64,000 bases of DNA from contig NC_045133.1 of assembly GCF_007655135.1 (NCBI RefSeq), positions 27,191,845 through 27,255,844 of the forward strand, given 5' to 3'. The position numbers and the translations under genes are program-made. The notes under the pieces were generated by a model. The model saw only the letters and a program-made list of their open reading frames with translations. It searched no databases and was not told where the DNA came from. Below, one piece after another: positions 49,476 through 61,263 of the stretch. Origin of the DNA: Punica granatum. Its lineage: Eukaryota > Streptophyta > Magnoliopsida > Myrtales > Lythraceae. The first letter of the stretch is position 1. Every line of letters begins with the position of its first letter.

Positions 49476-49810
49476 AATTTACCTAAAATGACCCATGATT
49501 TATCCGTTTTGTCAAATTTATCATATGTTTTTTTGGTTAAATCTATCACATGGTTTACTTTTTACATCAAATCTATCACGGCATTATCTTTTTCGTCGAC
49601 ATCTAACGGTCGTACTGACGTGACACGTGGAGAGATAGTGGGCTCCCACTTGTCACGTGGGCTCCACGTCAGAACGGCCGTTAGATGTCGACGAAAAAGA
49701 TAACGGAGGGATAAATTTGAAGTAAAATATAAATCATGGGATATAACTGATAAAAAAAAGTATATAATATATTTGATAAAATGCGTAAACTATCATTTTA
49801 GGTAAAAATT
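49476..49810. mobile_element. Foldback-type MITE with long inverted repeats
   Basis: About 335 bp that folds on itself almost completely. The left arm starts AATTTACCTAAAATGA and contains ATCTTTTTCGTCGACATCTA. The right arm carries the inverse, TAGATGTCGACGAAAAAGAT, and ends TCATTTTAGGTAAAAATT. The centre is a GC-rich palindrome around GTGGGCTCCCAC. It is absent from copy 2 of the duplication. The superfamily is uncertain; a Mutator-like origin is possible. Confidence 0.75.
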
Positions 49811-50077
49811 TATAGGTAAAAATTCAAAAATAAACAGAAGATTTCCAATTCCAGCACGTTGAATGTTTGACCCGCATGACCATGATAGCTACATCACTGC
49901 TATTTTCAGTCTTTGCGCGTTGACTTTTTCTAGTGGCCTCAAGGATCAACGCTTTGACTCGACAGAGTCTTTGAAGGATAGAGGTCCAACTTGGGTGTTG
50001 CAATATTCTTGCTACTTTATTGTTCCCCCCTGCAATGGCTTAGCTTTAGCCTTTCATACCCTCAGGATTTCAGAATA

Positions 50078-52073
50078 ATGGATCCGAGGCTCTACAGGTG
50101 TGCGAGGAGGGGCAATGTTCGGTCTTTGAAGAGGCTGCTTGATGAGACGCCAAGCCTGATCCTGGGACTTACCCCCCAAGAAAACTCGATCGTCCATATT
50201 GCCTCTCAATTTGGACACGTGTCGGTTGTACAGGAGATCCGCACAAGATGCAAGTCCCTCCTGACAAAACCAAACATAGACGGGGACACTCCCCTTCATG
50301 TAGCTGCAAGGGCAGGCCAGCTTGGTGTCGTGAGTTCTCTTCTCAAACAGATGATTGAGGAGCCTGCTTTCGATATTGAAAGCGGAGGAAATTGCAGGCT
50401 CGAGATGGTCATGTGGAAAAATAAGAGGGATAACACGGCTCTTCATGTGGCAATCGGGAATGGCCATCTTCAAGCGGCAGAGTTGCTGCTAGAGGTCAAT
50501 CCTCAGCTGGTGCACTATGCTAATCATGACGGAGAGTCTCCTCTGTATCTGGCGGCTAGAGGCGGAATGGTAGAGATTGTAAATCGAATTCTGATGTTCC
50601 CGTCGGCACCCAGTGGCGGGTGCCACGGCCAAACGGCTCTCCATGCTGCAGTGATTGAGAGGAACCCTGGTATGTTGTATTCTTCATGCTTCACATTCTT
50701 TAGATGTGTTTAGCAATGCTCACTCTCGTCTGAAAGGTTAAATTTTCGTACCTCTGTGTCTAAGTCTTATAAGTCATTGCTTTGAAGGGATTGTGCAATC
50801 CCTCTTGAGAGTGAGACCCGAGCTCATCAATGCCATGGACCACGAGGGCCGAAATGCAGTCCATTACGCAGCTTCCTCTGGAGAGCACAAGATGGTAGAG
50901 AAATTACTAGAATTTGATTTCTCGTCTGCATATGCAACGGACAGAAATGGTCATTCACCTCTCCAGGCTGCTGCTCTATTGGGTCACACGAAGGTCATCT
51001 CGGGGATTCTTCGGCACTGTCCTGATTCAGGAGAATTCCTAGACCTCAAAGGACAAAATGCTCTGCACCTTGCTGTCTTGGGGGGAAAAGCGAAAGTTGT
51101 TAGCCGCATGCTCGAAATGGAGGAGCTAGAAGGACTCATAAATCAACCTGATAAGAACGGAAATACGCCTTTGCATCTTGCTGCCGTGGAAAGGAACACT
51201 TGGATTATGAGGTACTTGTTATGGGATGGAAGAGTCGATCGGAAAGCTGGGAACATGAGTGGACTAACTGCTCTCGACTTCGTTAAGCCAATCGAACATC
51301 CAAACAGGGTAAAATCATCCTCTTGTTGGTAGTTGTTCCAAATAACCTCTTTTTTATCAACCGTCTTGCTCATATGAACATGTTTCTTATTCATCCCAAA
51401 AAAAAAGAAAGAAAGAAAGAAAGAAAAACAGACATGTTTCTTCTTCTTGCAGATCATGGCCCCAACCTTTTGGGGACAATCCCACAGTACGGATACTCCT
51501 CGATGGTTTTACCTCAAGAAAGCCGACTCAAGCCCAAACCAAGAAGATGATAGTTCCACAGAGCAGACTTACAAGCAGAGGGGCCAGACCCTTCTAATGG
51601 TGGCAACCCTACTCACGGCCGTTACTTTTGCTGCGGTTTTCACAATGCCAGGGGGCTACAACAACAACTTGGGTCCGGACCAAGGAGTGGCCCTTCTGCA
51701 GTCGAGCAAGTACTTAAAGCGGTTCATAATCTCCGACACAGTTGCAATGACCAGCTCGATAACAGCAGCTTGTGTTATACTGTGGGGAGCTGTGGTTGGC
51801 AAGAGGTCATACGTGTACTATTACTCGAGTGCGATGGTGCTTACTTACATTGCTCTTCAATTGACATATATGGCCTTTACAATGGACATTTTAGCGGTGT
51901 TGCCCGACCAAGTTTATGTCCACACTTTGAGTCTGGTCATCGGCATCGTTTTGCATATCAGCACCTTCTTGTTCCTTTTCAGACTGGCAAAAATTTTCTC
52001 CATCTCGGAGGTCTGTATGTTTCTGGTTTTCCGCATCAGAAAGCTGAACTGTAGAATCCGCACTAGATTGTAG
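50078..52073 (+). CDS. Ankyrin repeat membrane protein with PGG domain (ACD6/ITN1-like)
   Basis: Three exons, 50078-50669, 50788-51308 and 51453-52073, give 1,734 nt and 577 aa. Splice sites are GT-AG and phases close. The ATG at 50078 (MDPRLYRCARRGNV) begins the first ankyrin-type helix. Upstream codons in frame lie in leader sequence. Residues 1 to about 370 form a run of ankyrin repeats (DGDTPLHVAARAG, DNTALHVAIGNGH, DGESPLYLAARGG, NGHSPLQAAALLGH, GQNALHLAVLGG, NGNTPLHLAAVE). The PGG domain begins at about 412 (KQRGQTLLMVATLLTAVTFAAVFTMPGG, PGG at 437-439) and ends in four predicted membrane helices. Relatives in Arabidopsis act at membranes in defence (ACD6) or salt and ABA responses (ITN1). 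Which applies here is unknown. A GAAA microsatellite lies in intron 2. A duplicate of its upstream DNA lies just downstream. Confidence 0.92.
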
Positions 52074-52142
52074 AGAGGAAATATTTGTAATTGTTTCTTT
52101 CTTTCCCTTGCTTCACAAGTCACACCTTTTGGCGGTGTCGAC

Positions 52143-52385
52143 AACTTATTCTGTCCCCATAAGTTTATTAGGCTAAATGGAATTTACTTTATTGACAGCG
52201 CCAATAGAAACCGAGCTATTCGCTCTCCCAAATTCATTGATAACTTTGCTAAACACAAACACCATTAAAGGTTACTGAAACCCAACTCCGATGCTTCGGG
52301 AAGTCCTGAATAGCATCAGCAAGTTTTCCACCCGATCCGCGCATCTAAACATGCCATCTTCACTCCCCATCTCTAACAGGCCTTC
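52143..52385 (-). pseudogene. Duplicated ABCB8 exon 1 remnant
   Basis: On the minus strand this reads like exon 1 of the ABCB8-like gene, with start ATG at about 52370, MFR.ADR, LMLF, and the FGR-N-S-S-VSI end. It carries an in-frame TAA where the intact gene has the tyrosine codon of GLQYPLMM. No other ABCB8 exon follows, so it is a dead fragment carried by the tandem duplication. Confidence 0.85.
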
Positions 52386-53596
52386 TTCAACCAAACTACA
52401 ATAAAACTATTCAGAGTATTTCATGAGCATCTTGACTTCTGCACTAAAGCACACCAACTGTTTTCTATTATATGGACAAGTAGCTGTGATGTAACTAATA
52501 TGCTGAACCATCCCATACAGCTTAGTCGCAGGCTCTTATCTTTTTCACTGTCCGCATATTTTTTTTTCTTGTGCTATGCAACGAGCGGGACGATTTAGCA
52601 GCATTAATAAATTGAGCCGGCTTGGTTGTATGCTTTGGTCATGCCATGGATGTTGGATTCCCAAAGCTCCAAACTGGTTGTCTGTGTTTCTTCATTAGTT
52701 TTCATTAGGACTATAGCCTAGTTACTTACACTAATCCATTCATAACGTTGCTCAGAGTTTCCTATGGAGAGAAGAAGGTTTCTCCCTCAAATATCTCAAT
52801 CTAGTTATGATGCTACAGAAAACGGGCAATTTTTATGTTATGTGGGCATTTTTACAATTTTATGTTATTTGGGCGTTTTTGTAATTTTTAGAGAATAGTT
52901 TATTTTATGGAATGGTTTATTTTACGGAATAGTTTATTTCTTTCGTTATAATTTCGTTTCATTCGTTATAATTTTGTTTAAGCCTATTTAAGCGTTGTAA
53001 GTCGTAGGACTGAAGACAGTAGTTTTTGGTTGAATAAAATTTCGAGAGAATATTTTCTCTATTTTTTCAAATGCGGTATTGATTGAATTAATGAATTTGA
53101 TGTCCATTCACTAGTATTCGTAGAATCAACATGTTATAGAATATTATTTTTCGGCATTCGTATGAGAATCAACATATTATAAATGTTTTTTAATTTCGCT
53201 GCGTCAAGAAAGAAGTTCCAAGAACTAACTAATTCCCAAACATTATTACGCCTTACGGAAACTTGGTCTTAGTCTAACCAAGTTGAATGTTCAAAACTCG
53301 AAAAAGAAAAAGAAAAAAATTATATTCTCTGGTAGACTTAACGCATTAAAAAGATCAAGATGGCGAGTCACGCGTACACATTCTGCTGGTCCCCATTCAT
53401 AACTACTGTCTTTGTCTTGGGACAACGGTTTTTAGAGGCATCCTCATGGGTCATCTCACAGGACATGTCCAACTCCGACTCCACAGAACAGAGTCCCCTG
53501 TTTAATGTTCCCAGTCCTCATACGACATCCAAAATTAAACTGGATAGCTACATCACTGCTATTTTCAGTCTTTGCGCGTTGACTTTTGATAGTGGC
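52143..53596. repeat. Tandem duplication, copy 2
   Basis: The counterpart of 46570-49965, on the far side of the ankyrin gene and in the same orientation. It lacks the two MITEs of copy 1 and about 1.35 kb of spacer. Its similarity to copy 1 stops at AGTGGC (53591-53596), exactly where the Ogre LTR begins. Confidence 0.85.
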
Positions 53597-56500
53597 TGTC
53601 AGCACCTAATTTTGGTCAACCGGCTTCAGAAGGGCAGAATCGTCGTTTCTGCCACCCGTGAGGGAAGTATTTCCGATTAATTACCCTAGTAGCCACGACT
53701 TTTCGGAGATAGCACATTTTCCTAATCTAGCACCAAATTTGTGATTTTTCAGAATAATAATACCATTTGGGACGTTTTCGAATTTCGCGTACATCGGCGT
53801 CAATTTTCAAAATTCGGGACAAAATTCGAGATTGAAAATAATTTCATCGCATAATATCGATCATTGAATTTTTCTGAACGTGATGGCGGTCTCGAATTAT
53901 ATTTCCGACGTCCGATCGAGAAGACGGAATTTTCAATTTGTACGCGCGTCAATTTCAAAAAAAAAAAAAAAAAAATAGGGTCACGGTCAGAAGTCAGTGA
54001 CTTCTGACCGCTACTCCTCCTTCGTCATTTTCTTTTCCTGTTCTTCTTCTTCCTCTTTTCTTCATTTCTTTTTCTTTTCCTTTCTTCTTCTTCTTCTTCC
54101 TTGCAGGGACGTCTCCCGACTCGTGACCTCTGTGCCGATTGAACCCGAGCCTGCCGACTCCTCTGCACACGCCAAGCCCTCTGAACACGCCAACGATTTT
54201 CGACACGCAACGCCATCTCTCTCTCTCTCTCTCTCTCTCTCGGGAAAAAAGGGAAGGACCCTCAGCTCGAACGGGGATCGGCTCTCGGGAGGGGGCATTA
54301 TTTTTTTCACTCTCAGCTCGAGCTTTAAAAGAGGAGCTCGATTTTTCGGAGGGACTCTCTGGCTCTCGCTCTCTCTCTCTCGGCAGCTCACAGTTCGGCC
54401 GGGAGTTTACGAAAAAAATCCCTCAACTCACACGCGGTCTCCCATAGCTCACGGCCCGCAGCTCGATTTTTCGCGGAAACCCGGAGCCCGTTCGGTCCGA
54501 ACGCTCGCAGCTCCCGATCTCGAACCCCCGCAATTCGGATCCCGGTTCTCACGCCTCCCTCCGCACATTCTCCGGCTTTCCCTCACCTCGGCTCCCTCAG
54601 CTCCCCGTTCGGCCCTCAGCTCACCCGAGCTGCCACCCGAGCCGCCCCGAACCGCCTCCCTTCTTCTCCTTCGTTTCATTATTTTTGCTAACCGTCGGCT
54701 CCTCCTCTCCGGGCCAGCACAGGTAGCCGCCCAACCGCCCAGCAGCCCAGCCATTCGGTCCGACCCAGCGGTAGCCGTCCAGCCCGGCCCAGCAACAATC
54801 CCGTTCGGCACGGCCCGACCCACCGACGGCCCAGTCCAGCACCCAACAACCCAATCGGCCCAGTCCAAATCTCAAGGGCCCAGTCCGGCCCAATTCTCCC
54901 TCAGCAGCCCAACTCCCCGGCGAATTCTTAATTTTTTTTATTTTTTTTATTTACAGAATCACCCCTCAACTTCCCGAACTAGGTAAATCTCCGACTTAGT
55001 GGCATGTTTAGGGCTCCGATTCTGAATATTAATGCTTGCTTGGACGAATATGATGTGAAATGAGCGTTATTGGGTCGTGTGGGTGATCGGATTTGTTGCG
55101 AACTCGATTTTACGAACTTTTCATTTTGTCTCATTTCAGTCCAGAGGACGCATTTTTATTTTTCTGGATCTGTCCCAAATTTTAAAATTCCTTTCAGCCA
55201 AGTCCCAGTCATTTGTACCATTTCCCATTCAGTCCTGGAATTTTTTCGAATTTTTCAAGCACTCCAAGGAACTTTTCAAGTTGTTTCAATTTAGTCCCGG
55301 GGTCATTTTTGCCTTTTTCAGATCAGCCCTGAATTTTGAATTATTTCGGTTCAAGTCCCGGTCATTTTAATATCTTCAAATCAGTCCCTGAACTTTTCGA
55401 AAATTTTAAATCAGTCCCTGAACTTTTCGGAATCTCCAGATCAGTCCTGAACCTTTCGGAATTTTTAAATCAGTCCCTAAACTTTCTGCAATTTTCAAAT
55501 CAGTCCCTGAATTTTTCGGAATTTTCACATTAGTCCCTGAGCTTTTCGAATTTTCACATCAGTCCCTGAGTTTTTCGGAATTTGCAGACCAGTCCTTTAA
55601 CTTTTCGGAATTTTCAAATCAGTCCTGAACATTTTCCAAAGACATCCAGCCCTTTCCTACTTGGATCACCGACCGACAGCGTGTGTGCCATGTTTAAATA
55701 TTTCATTCTTGTAATTATATGTATACGGCATGACAACGTGTGTGCTTTGCATGATTTTTCGCTTTCCATGAATCGGTGCCGTTTTATTGATTACGTTGAT
55801 ATCGTGTTTGCGTGTATGTTTGTATGTGTTTATCATGATCATGGCGGCACCGGTTATGTAAATTTGTACGTTCGCCGTGCTTGATGTGGTGATATGCTCT
55901 TGATCGGTGCTTAAAATGCTTTATCGTTTAAATCGAAACCTCACATGAATTGGGTTAATCATGCAAACTCGACCTAAAATTAATTTTTAAATCCTAAGGC
56001 GATCGGGAATTAGGATTCGCATCGGACGGTCCATCAATGATCGGCTCGACGGTCCGAAACTCGAATATTTAGAGCATTTGGCAAAACATTAATTAATTTA
56101 ATCAATAATTCCACTAACGGGGTAATTGAACGTTCACACGATTAATTAATTCACTTGGCCCTAATAATTTTGTACGAATTGGTAATAAACCGGTAACACG
56201 CGTCGATAGATTGCAAACGTGCGTTGGTGCCCTTCTCAAAACTTGCAAATTTTATAAAACTCGAGACACGTAGTTCGATGTGACATGGATGTCCAGGAAG
56301 GACTTGCGCGTCTTGACTCGAGGCCTCACCTGATTTCAGGAAACTCAGGTCGGGATGTGGAAGTTCTTCTTAGATCACTTCCGGATAGATTAACCGATCT
56401 TTTGATTTTCTGGGGTTCTTGACAACCTTGGAGGGTCCAGGGGATCGGTTAGCGCCGGTCACAGGCCGAGGCGGCCCGCGCCGCATGATCTCTCTTTTCT

Positions 56501-57769
56501 GAAAATATTTTCACCTCAAGGGCAAAATCGTCTATTTGCAACTTAGCGACACCCCTAGGGTTAGAATAATAGAAACACTACGGTATTAGGGTAGGGATGG
56601 GCTACCTATCTAGGCGCAGGTTCATCTGCATAGCCCGCCCTATCCGACCGATGAGTTTTTGTTATTCTAGCATAGTCTCGGGTAGTTAGTTCGGGTGGAT
56701 TGGCTCAAAATACAAATACCGGATTAATTGTATACTTGGCTAAGACAAAATGGGCAATAGTGGGATAGACACTAGGTTTTAGGATGTACAGGCGGAATCA
56801 ATGTTCGGTAATAACCTGTAACAACCGTAGTGTCACAACATAGAACAACCCTAAAAATAACCCACAAACACTAGGCTTGACAACAGACGTCACGTACGTC
56901 AGGTCCTCATAAAATAATGCCAAATGCGAAATACCTTCCCGAGGCGATCCTTGATCGATTCACACCTTGTACCTACTTTGTTTGCTTTAGGGTAGGATTT
57001 GTATGCCAAGATACCCCGGTTAATAATTGGTTAATTCATGTAAATTCGGCAATAACAAGATCCCATTGCTTGTTTATTTATGTCCGCTTGTTAACATTCT
57101 TGCACTTGTTTGTTATGCGGATCGAGCCCGATCCTTTAGGGCACGATTCATAGGGGGTCCAACGCCCCCAATCGTAGATCACGGGGTTCAATTCCCCTAA
57201 CACTGAGCGCGCATCTTAATTTCAATTTCGGTCTTTTCAAACCACACGGTGAGTACGAGTGGAATAATAACCGAACGCGATTCGACCGGGATTCAGTTGT
57301 CGTAACTTGTACTTTATTTATTTGAGAGGACAATGTAAGGATTTATATTGTACATTCATTCATGTAAGAATCCCGGTCGGAGAGTGGACGGTCGGAGTGT
57401 TCCTTCGAATTTACGGTGTCAAAACGCGTAAGATGAGCGGAACTTAATTAAGCGGTAATTAAATTAAAATGGTAAGCCTAGATAAGCTAGAGTACCGATA
57501 GGGCACGCGAGATATAGGCTCGCATGTAACAGAACCCCCGAATTCGGAACCTTGGGTTTCGTAGACCATATGCCTTAGCAATTAGGTGTACCCCGTACCC
57601 CTAGACCCGGGTAACTTGCCGGCCCTCGACTTTCGGGTCGTAAAATGGCAAGTGGCGACTCCTTCTCACGTGCGTCCGTCGCGCGTCCCCGGGAAGGTGG
57701 ACACTCCCAAGCCGCGTTGCATAGGCGCGCGCACGCGTGCCCCGACGAGATGAAATTCGGGTGCGCACA
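53597..57769 (+). repeat. 5' LTR of the Ogre-type element, about 4.2 kb
   Basis: It starts TGTCAGCACC at the exact end of homology between the two duplication copies and ends GCGCACA just before the primer site. Inside are a long A-run (53958-53976), CT microsatellites (about 54211-54241 and 54363-54382), and a GC- and pyrimidine-rich block to about 54930. A tandem array follows at 55120-55640. It has no gene of its own; long open frames such as 53997-54986 are low-complexity by-products. Confidence 0.8.
55120..55640. repeat. Tandem array of about 30-bp units inside the LTR
   Basis: Repeated units of the form ATCAGTCCCTGAACTTTTCG followed by GAATTTTCAA are readable about 15 times. They are clearest at 55375-55630, with unit lengths of 29-32 bases. 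Confidence 0.8.
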
Positions 57770-57772
57770 GCT

Positions 57773-57791
57773 TGGCGACTCCACTGGGGAC
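57773..57791 (+). other. Primer binding site, tRNA-Arg
   Basis: TGGCGACTCCACTGGGGAC starts with TGG, complementary to the CCA tail. With one mismatch it matches the 3' end of plant tRNA-Arg as I recall it. This primer is characteristic of Ogre elements. Confidence 0.8.
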
Positions 57792-58350
57792 ACTTAGAGG
57801 GTTCGGGCTCGTTCCCGCTTGCTTTGTTTGCTTGTTTATTTACCGCTTTCCGCATTTCCCGCTTATCTACTTAACGCACTTTTATTTCCCGCACATGCAT
57901 TGCATATCATACTATCTTCTAGGTACCTATGGGTCGCGTCCCACGACCGGTAATAGGAGCATAGGTTAGATAGGGGTTCGAAGTAGGGGTACGGCGCGCA
58001 GTTCGACTGCCGTTTAGGCCTTGAAAAGAATCCCGCTCGGTTTCAAGGAATTAACACCCTTGAGTCGAGAGCCCCCATCCTTACGCAGCACGGTCCCTAT
58101 AGCACTAAAACCATGCATTCTGCAGGAGTTTCATGCCATCCTCCAACTCGGCTTCAACGACAGTCCGTTGAGTCGGCCTGCGCGCCATTTGAGTCTTTTC
58201 CAATTTCGAGAGACATGTACATATACCTTGTAATTCAATTAAGCCGTGTGCATTTGCATTTCCGCATGCATACATCATATAATTTTCAAAATTAGGGTGT
58301 CACTCGCATTGATGAGTCCTAAGTCGATTTTCCTTTCATCTTGGTAAGGG

Positions 58351-59841
58351 ATGTCGCGCCCGGCCTCCTTTCCGCGCCTCGACAGGATCACACCACCACT
58401 GGACGAAATCAACCGCATATGGATAAGCCTGCGCCGAATTGATCAGGACTACATCACCACCTTCGTCGGAGATGTACCTCTGTTGTCCGCTCGTCGGGTA
58501 GACTGGAATTTTCTCGGAGCTGCTGTAACGTTTTGGGATCCAGCACACGCCGTCTTCAACATCCAGGGCACCGAGCTCGCGCCTACTATTGAGGAGTATA
58601 GGACCCTCATCGGCCGGACCACAGTCACTCACGGAATTATGGAGCCTAATTTCCAGACTACTCGACCAGTTCTTGTTTCGCGCCTACTCATTGTGCAAAG
58701 ATCTTCGCTGCAGGCCGAACTCGCATATTCCGGCGGTACAGAGATAATAACTGCGAAACTACTCCGTTTTATCGATTCACAATCACGCGTGGTCCGAGGG
58801 GATCTTCTCCAAAAGAATTTGTGTCATGCAGTTTTACTTTTAATTTTTGGGACTCTTTTATTCCCTCGCGCAGCTGATCGTATAGACGCAACTTTAGCTA
58901 GCGTCGTCCTCCAAGTGGTCGGAGGCCGCGAGTATGAGGTAGGCCTAGTGGCCGAGACTATCCGGTCCCTCGACCGCATCACACGAACAGCTGATCGTAG
59001 GTTGAGAGGGTCCCCAATCCTCTTACAAATGTGGCTTCAAAGTCATGCAAACCCCTTCGGTCTCGTGAGGCCAGTCCTGTTTTTCAGTCGCTCGGGGTCG
59101 ATCATTTCGCAGTTATTATCTCTGATACGTGTGGAAGAACGCAAGGTTTCCGAGTGGATCAAGATTTTTCGCGAAATACCACCTAGGGGCTTTAAGTGGC
59201 GAGCCGCGTGGATGCCACCCGGACCCGCAGCCCTTAGGTGCCCTGATTTTAACGGAGTACCACTTGTGAGTCATGCGGGGTCCACCACATATTTTCCGGC
59301 ACGAGTGATGAGGCAGTTTGGCAGCCTGCAGACAGTCCCCGAGGACACGGCACGGGCTAAATTCGAACACACTTGGCGGGAGGATCAGACATCCGTGGAT
59401 CGCCAAAGAGACATCTAACGGGTTTTGGACGCGTGGCGAACCGTGGTCATCGAGCGTCCGTATTTCCCCGAGCATCCAACCCTTGAAGAACAGGATTTCC
59501 AGGCTACCGAGGAATATGTCCAGCGTTTCTATCGGTGGGGTCCTACAGCACACGAGGATCTCGCCGACTCTCCACGAGCTGAAGATAACGGACCAACGGG
59601 AGCGTCTTTCACCCCGAACGTGGCCATTCAAGCAGAGCTTGCTAACCTCAGGGCCGAGAGAGATCACCTTCGTCGGGAAGTCGCAGAGAAAGACGAGCAG
59701 CTTGTGGATCAACGACAATTACAGAGAGAGCTCGCCCAGGCCCGCGCCGAGCTGCAGAGGCGCGAACAGGAGCTGGCACGAGCGAATGTCGCCTTGGAGA
59801 GGTTCAGGAAGAGAGCCCGTGGAGGTCCACGCACCCCTTAG
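58351..59841 (+). pseudogene. Ogre ORF1 (protein upstream of gag), with one in-frame stop
   Basis: The reading frame of 355 codons from the ATG at 58351 ends at TAA (59416-59418). The same frame then continues for 140 further codons to TAG at 59841. The first part is the globular domain found upstream of gag in Ogre and related elements and resembling host mobile-domain proteins. The second part ends in a coiled coil of about 60 residues rich in Glu, Arg, Gln and Leu (from AELANLRAERDHLRREV). A single nonsense change best explains the split. The function of ORF1 is unknown. No RNA signal for read-through was identified around the stop. Confidence 0.75.
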
Positions 59842-60154
59842 GATAGACGCCTCCACCAGGCCCTCACCTGAATCGGTGCTCTCCACGGCAACAGTCACTC
59901 GCACCCTGAGCGCGGTGGAAGAACGATTTAGGGCTTGTTTTTAATTGCATTGTATCTTAGAAACCTTTTGAATCAATGCGAGTGACAACATTAGTTTTCA
60001 AATCCATGCATCTCATGCACGTCATCCCCTTATTTATTATGTCACACGTTTTTATTTTTAGAACGTAACTCGTTTGCGTAGATATTTACACACTTGTTAA
60101 TACAGGTAACCATAACTGGCGCCACACCGTTATCTCACTCGTCTGCAATCGAAG

Positions 60155-61263
60155 ATGGCACAGAACAATCAGCTTGCTAGCTCCGAGGAGAACACTCCAC
60201 CGACGCCGGTTTATTATCAACCGTCCATGACTCAAGCACTGCCACCACTAACTCCTGCAGGCGCACCCCCGGTACACTCGGGAGAAATCCCGCCACCAGT
60301 CCCAACATCGGAAGCCCAAGCACCGTCCACCTCTACAGAGGGTGCGGCCCGCATCGTCGCACTGGAAGGCGATATCTCCACATTAAGGCACGGTCAATCA
60401 GATGGCTGCCGACATGGCCGAGCTCATGGCCCTACTCAGAGCTCCAAACCGCACCTCCTCGAACTCTACTCCGCCTCCGGGGTACGGGCCAACAGTCGAC
60501 CCAAACCCTTGGGTCCCGCCGACCCATGCTCCGGAAGGTATTGAAGCGCCTGCGATACACGCACCGGCGGGCCTCCCAGCTAACGTCCCTCCGCCATCGG
60601 TGACTCTCCCGGCAGCCATTCCTCTTCCACCGTCGAACCCGACTACTCTAGTACCGCCGCCGATGTCCATACCGGTTCCGGCACCGGTTTACGCGGCTCC
60701 TCCGCCGATGGTCTTCCCGGCACAGAGCCCCCACGCTCCTGCTCACACAGCCGAGCCTGTCCCATTCCAAGCTCCACAACCCCACATCAGCTTTTCTTAC
60801 CCAACTCTACTCCCCTAAACATTCCCATCCCTGAACCGGGCACGCCAACCCAGGCTGTCCCCATAGCTCCACCGACAAACTTTCTCCCGGAAATGGGGAC
60901 TGAGCAGGAGCAGAGATTGAAGAAGATGGAAGAGAACATCAAAGCCTTACAATCAGGTGGTCCTCGCCTCGATGCCGGCGATTGCGATTGGAGTCTTTTT
61001 CCGGGTATGCGGCTACCCCCGAAGATTAAGGTGCCTGAATTCCAAAGGTACCATGGCACTACCGACCCCCGTCACCATCTCCGTCACTACAGGGGAAAGA
61101 TGCTGCAGTACTGGGACTACGAAGAGTTCGTCATCCACACGTTCCAGGACAGTTTGGCGGGAGCGGCTCTTGATTGGTACATGTCACTGAAAGCCGCGGA
61201 TATCCCTACATGGACGGACCTTTCGGGCAAATTCATCGACCAGTACAAGTACTGTGCAGAAAC
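60155..61263 (+). pseudogene. Ogre gag, N-terminal half, broken by frameshifts
   Basis: The gag text starts at the ATG of 60155 (MAQNNQLASSEENTPP), is proline-rich to about 60880, and enters the retrotransposon gag domain (MRLPPKIKVPEF.RYHGTTDPRHHLRHY, then DSLAGAALDWYMSL). It uses three frames in turn, with shifts near 60388, near 60790 and near 61260, each explained by a one-base indel. Gag would form the cytoplasmic particle. The breaks make this copy unable to produce intact gag unless they are assembly errors. Confidence 0.8.

Larger units (their letters stand above)
46570..49965. repeat. Tandem duplication, copy 1
   Basis: DNA from ABCB8 exon 1 through its promoter to just upstream of the ankyrin gene recurs in the same order and orientation at 52143-53596. 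Matching parts are 46570-47130 with 52143-52685, 48485-49065 with 52728-53335, 49275-49472 with 53345-53540, and about 49882-49945 with 53541-53596. Copy 1 carries two small DNA elements that copy 2 lacks. About 1.35 kb (47130-48485) is absent from copy 2. Confidence 0.85.

Noticed and set aside
50054..50473. 139-codon minus-strand frame opposite the ankyrin gene
   Set aside because: Antisense shadow of the first ankyrin exon, with no motif of its own.
53997..54986. 329-codon open frame inside the Ogre LTR
   Set aside because: Low-complexity Ser/Pro/Leu text produced by CT-rich repeats, in a region that is clearly LTR.
57130..57215. GGGGTTCAATTCCCC string resembling a tRNA T arm
   Set aside because: No matching acceptor stem or anticodon arm could be folded around it. 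It lies in the LTR and is probably chance or an internal promoter-like motif.
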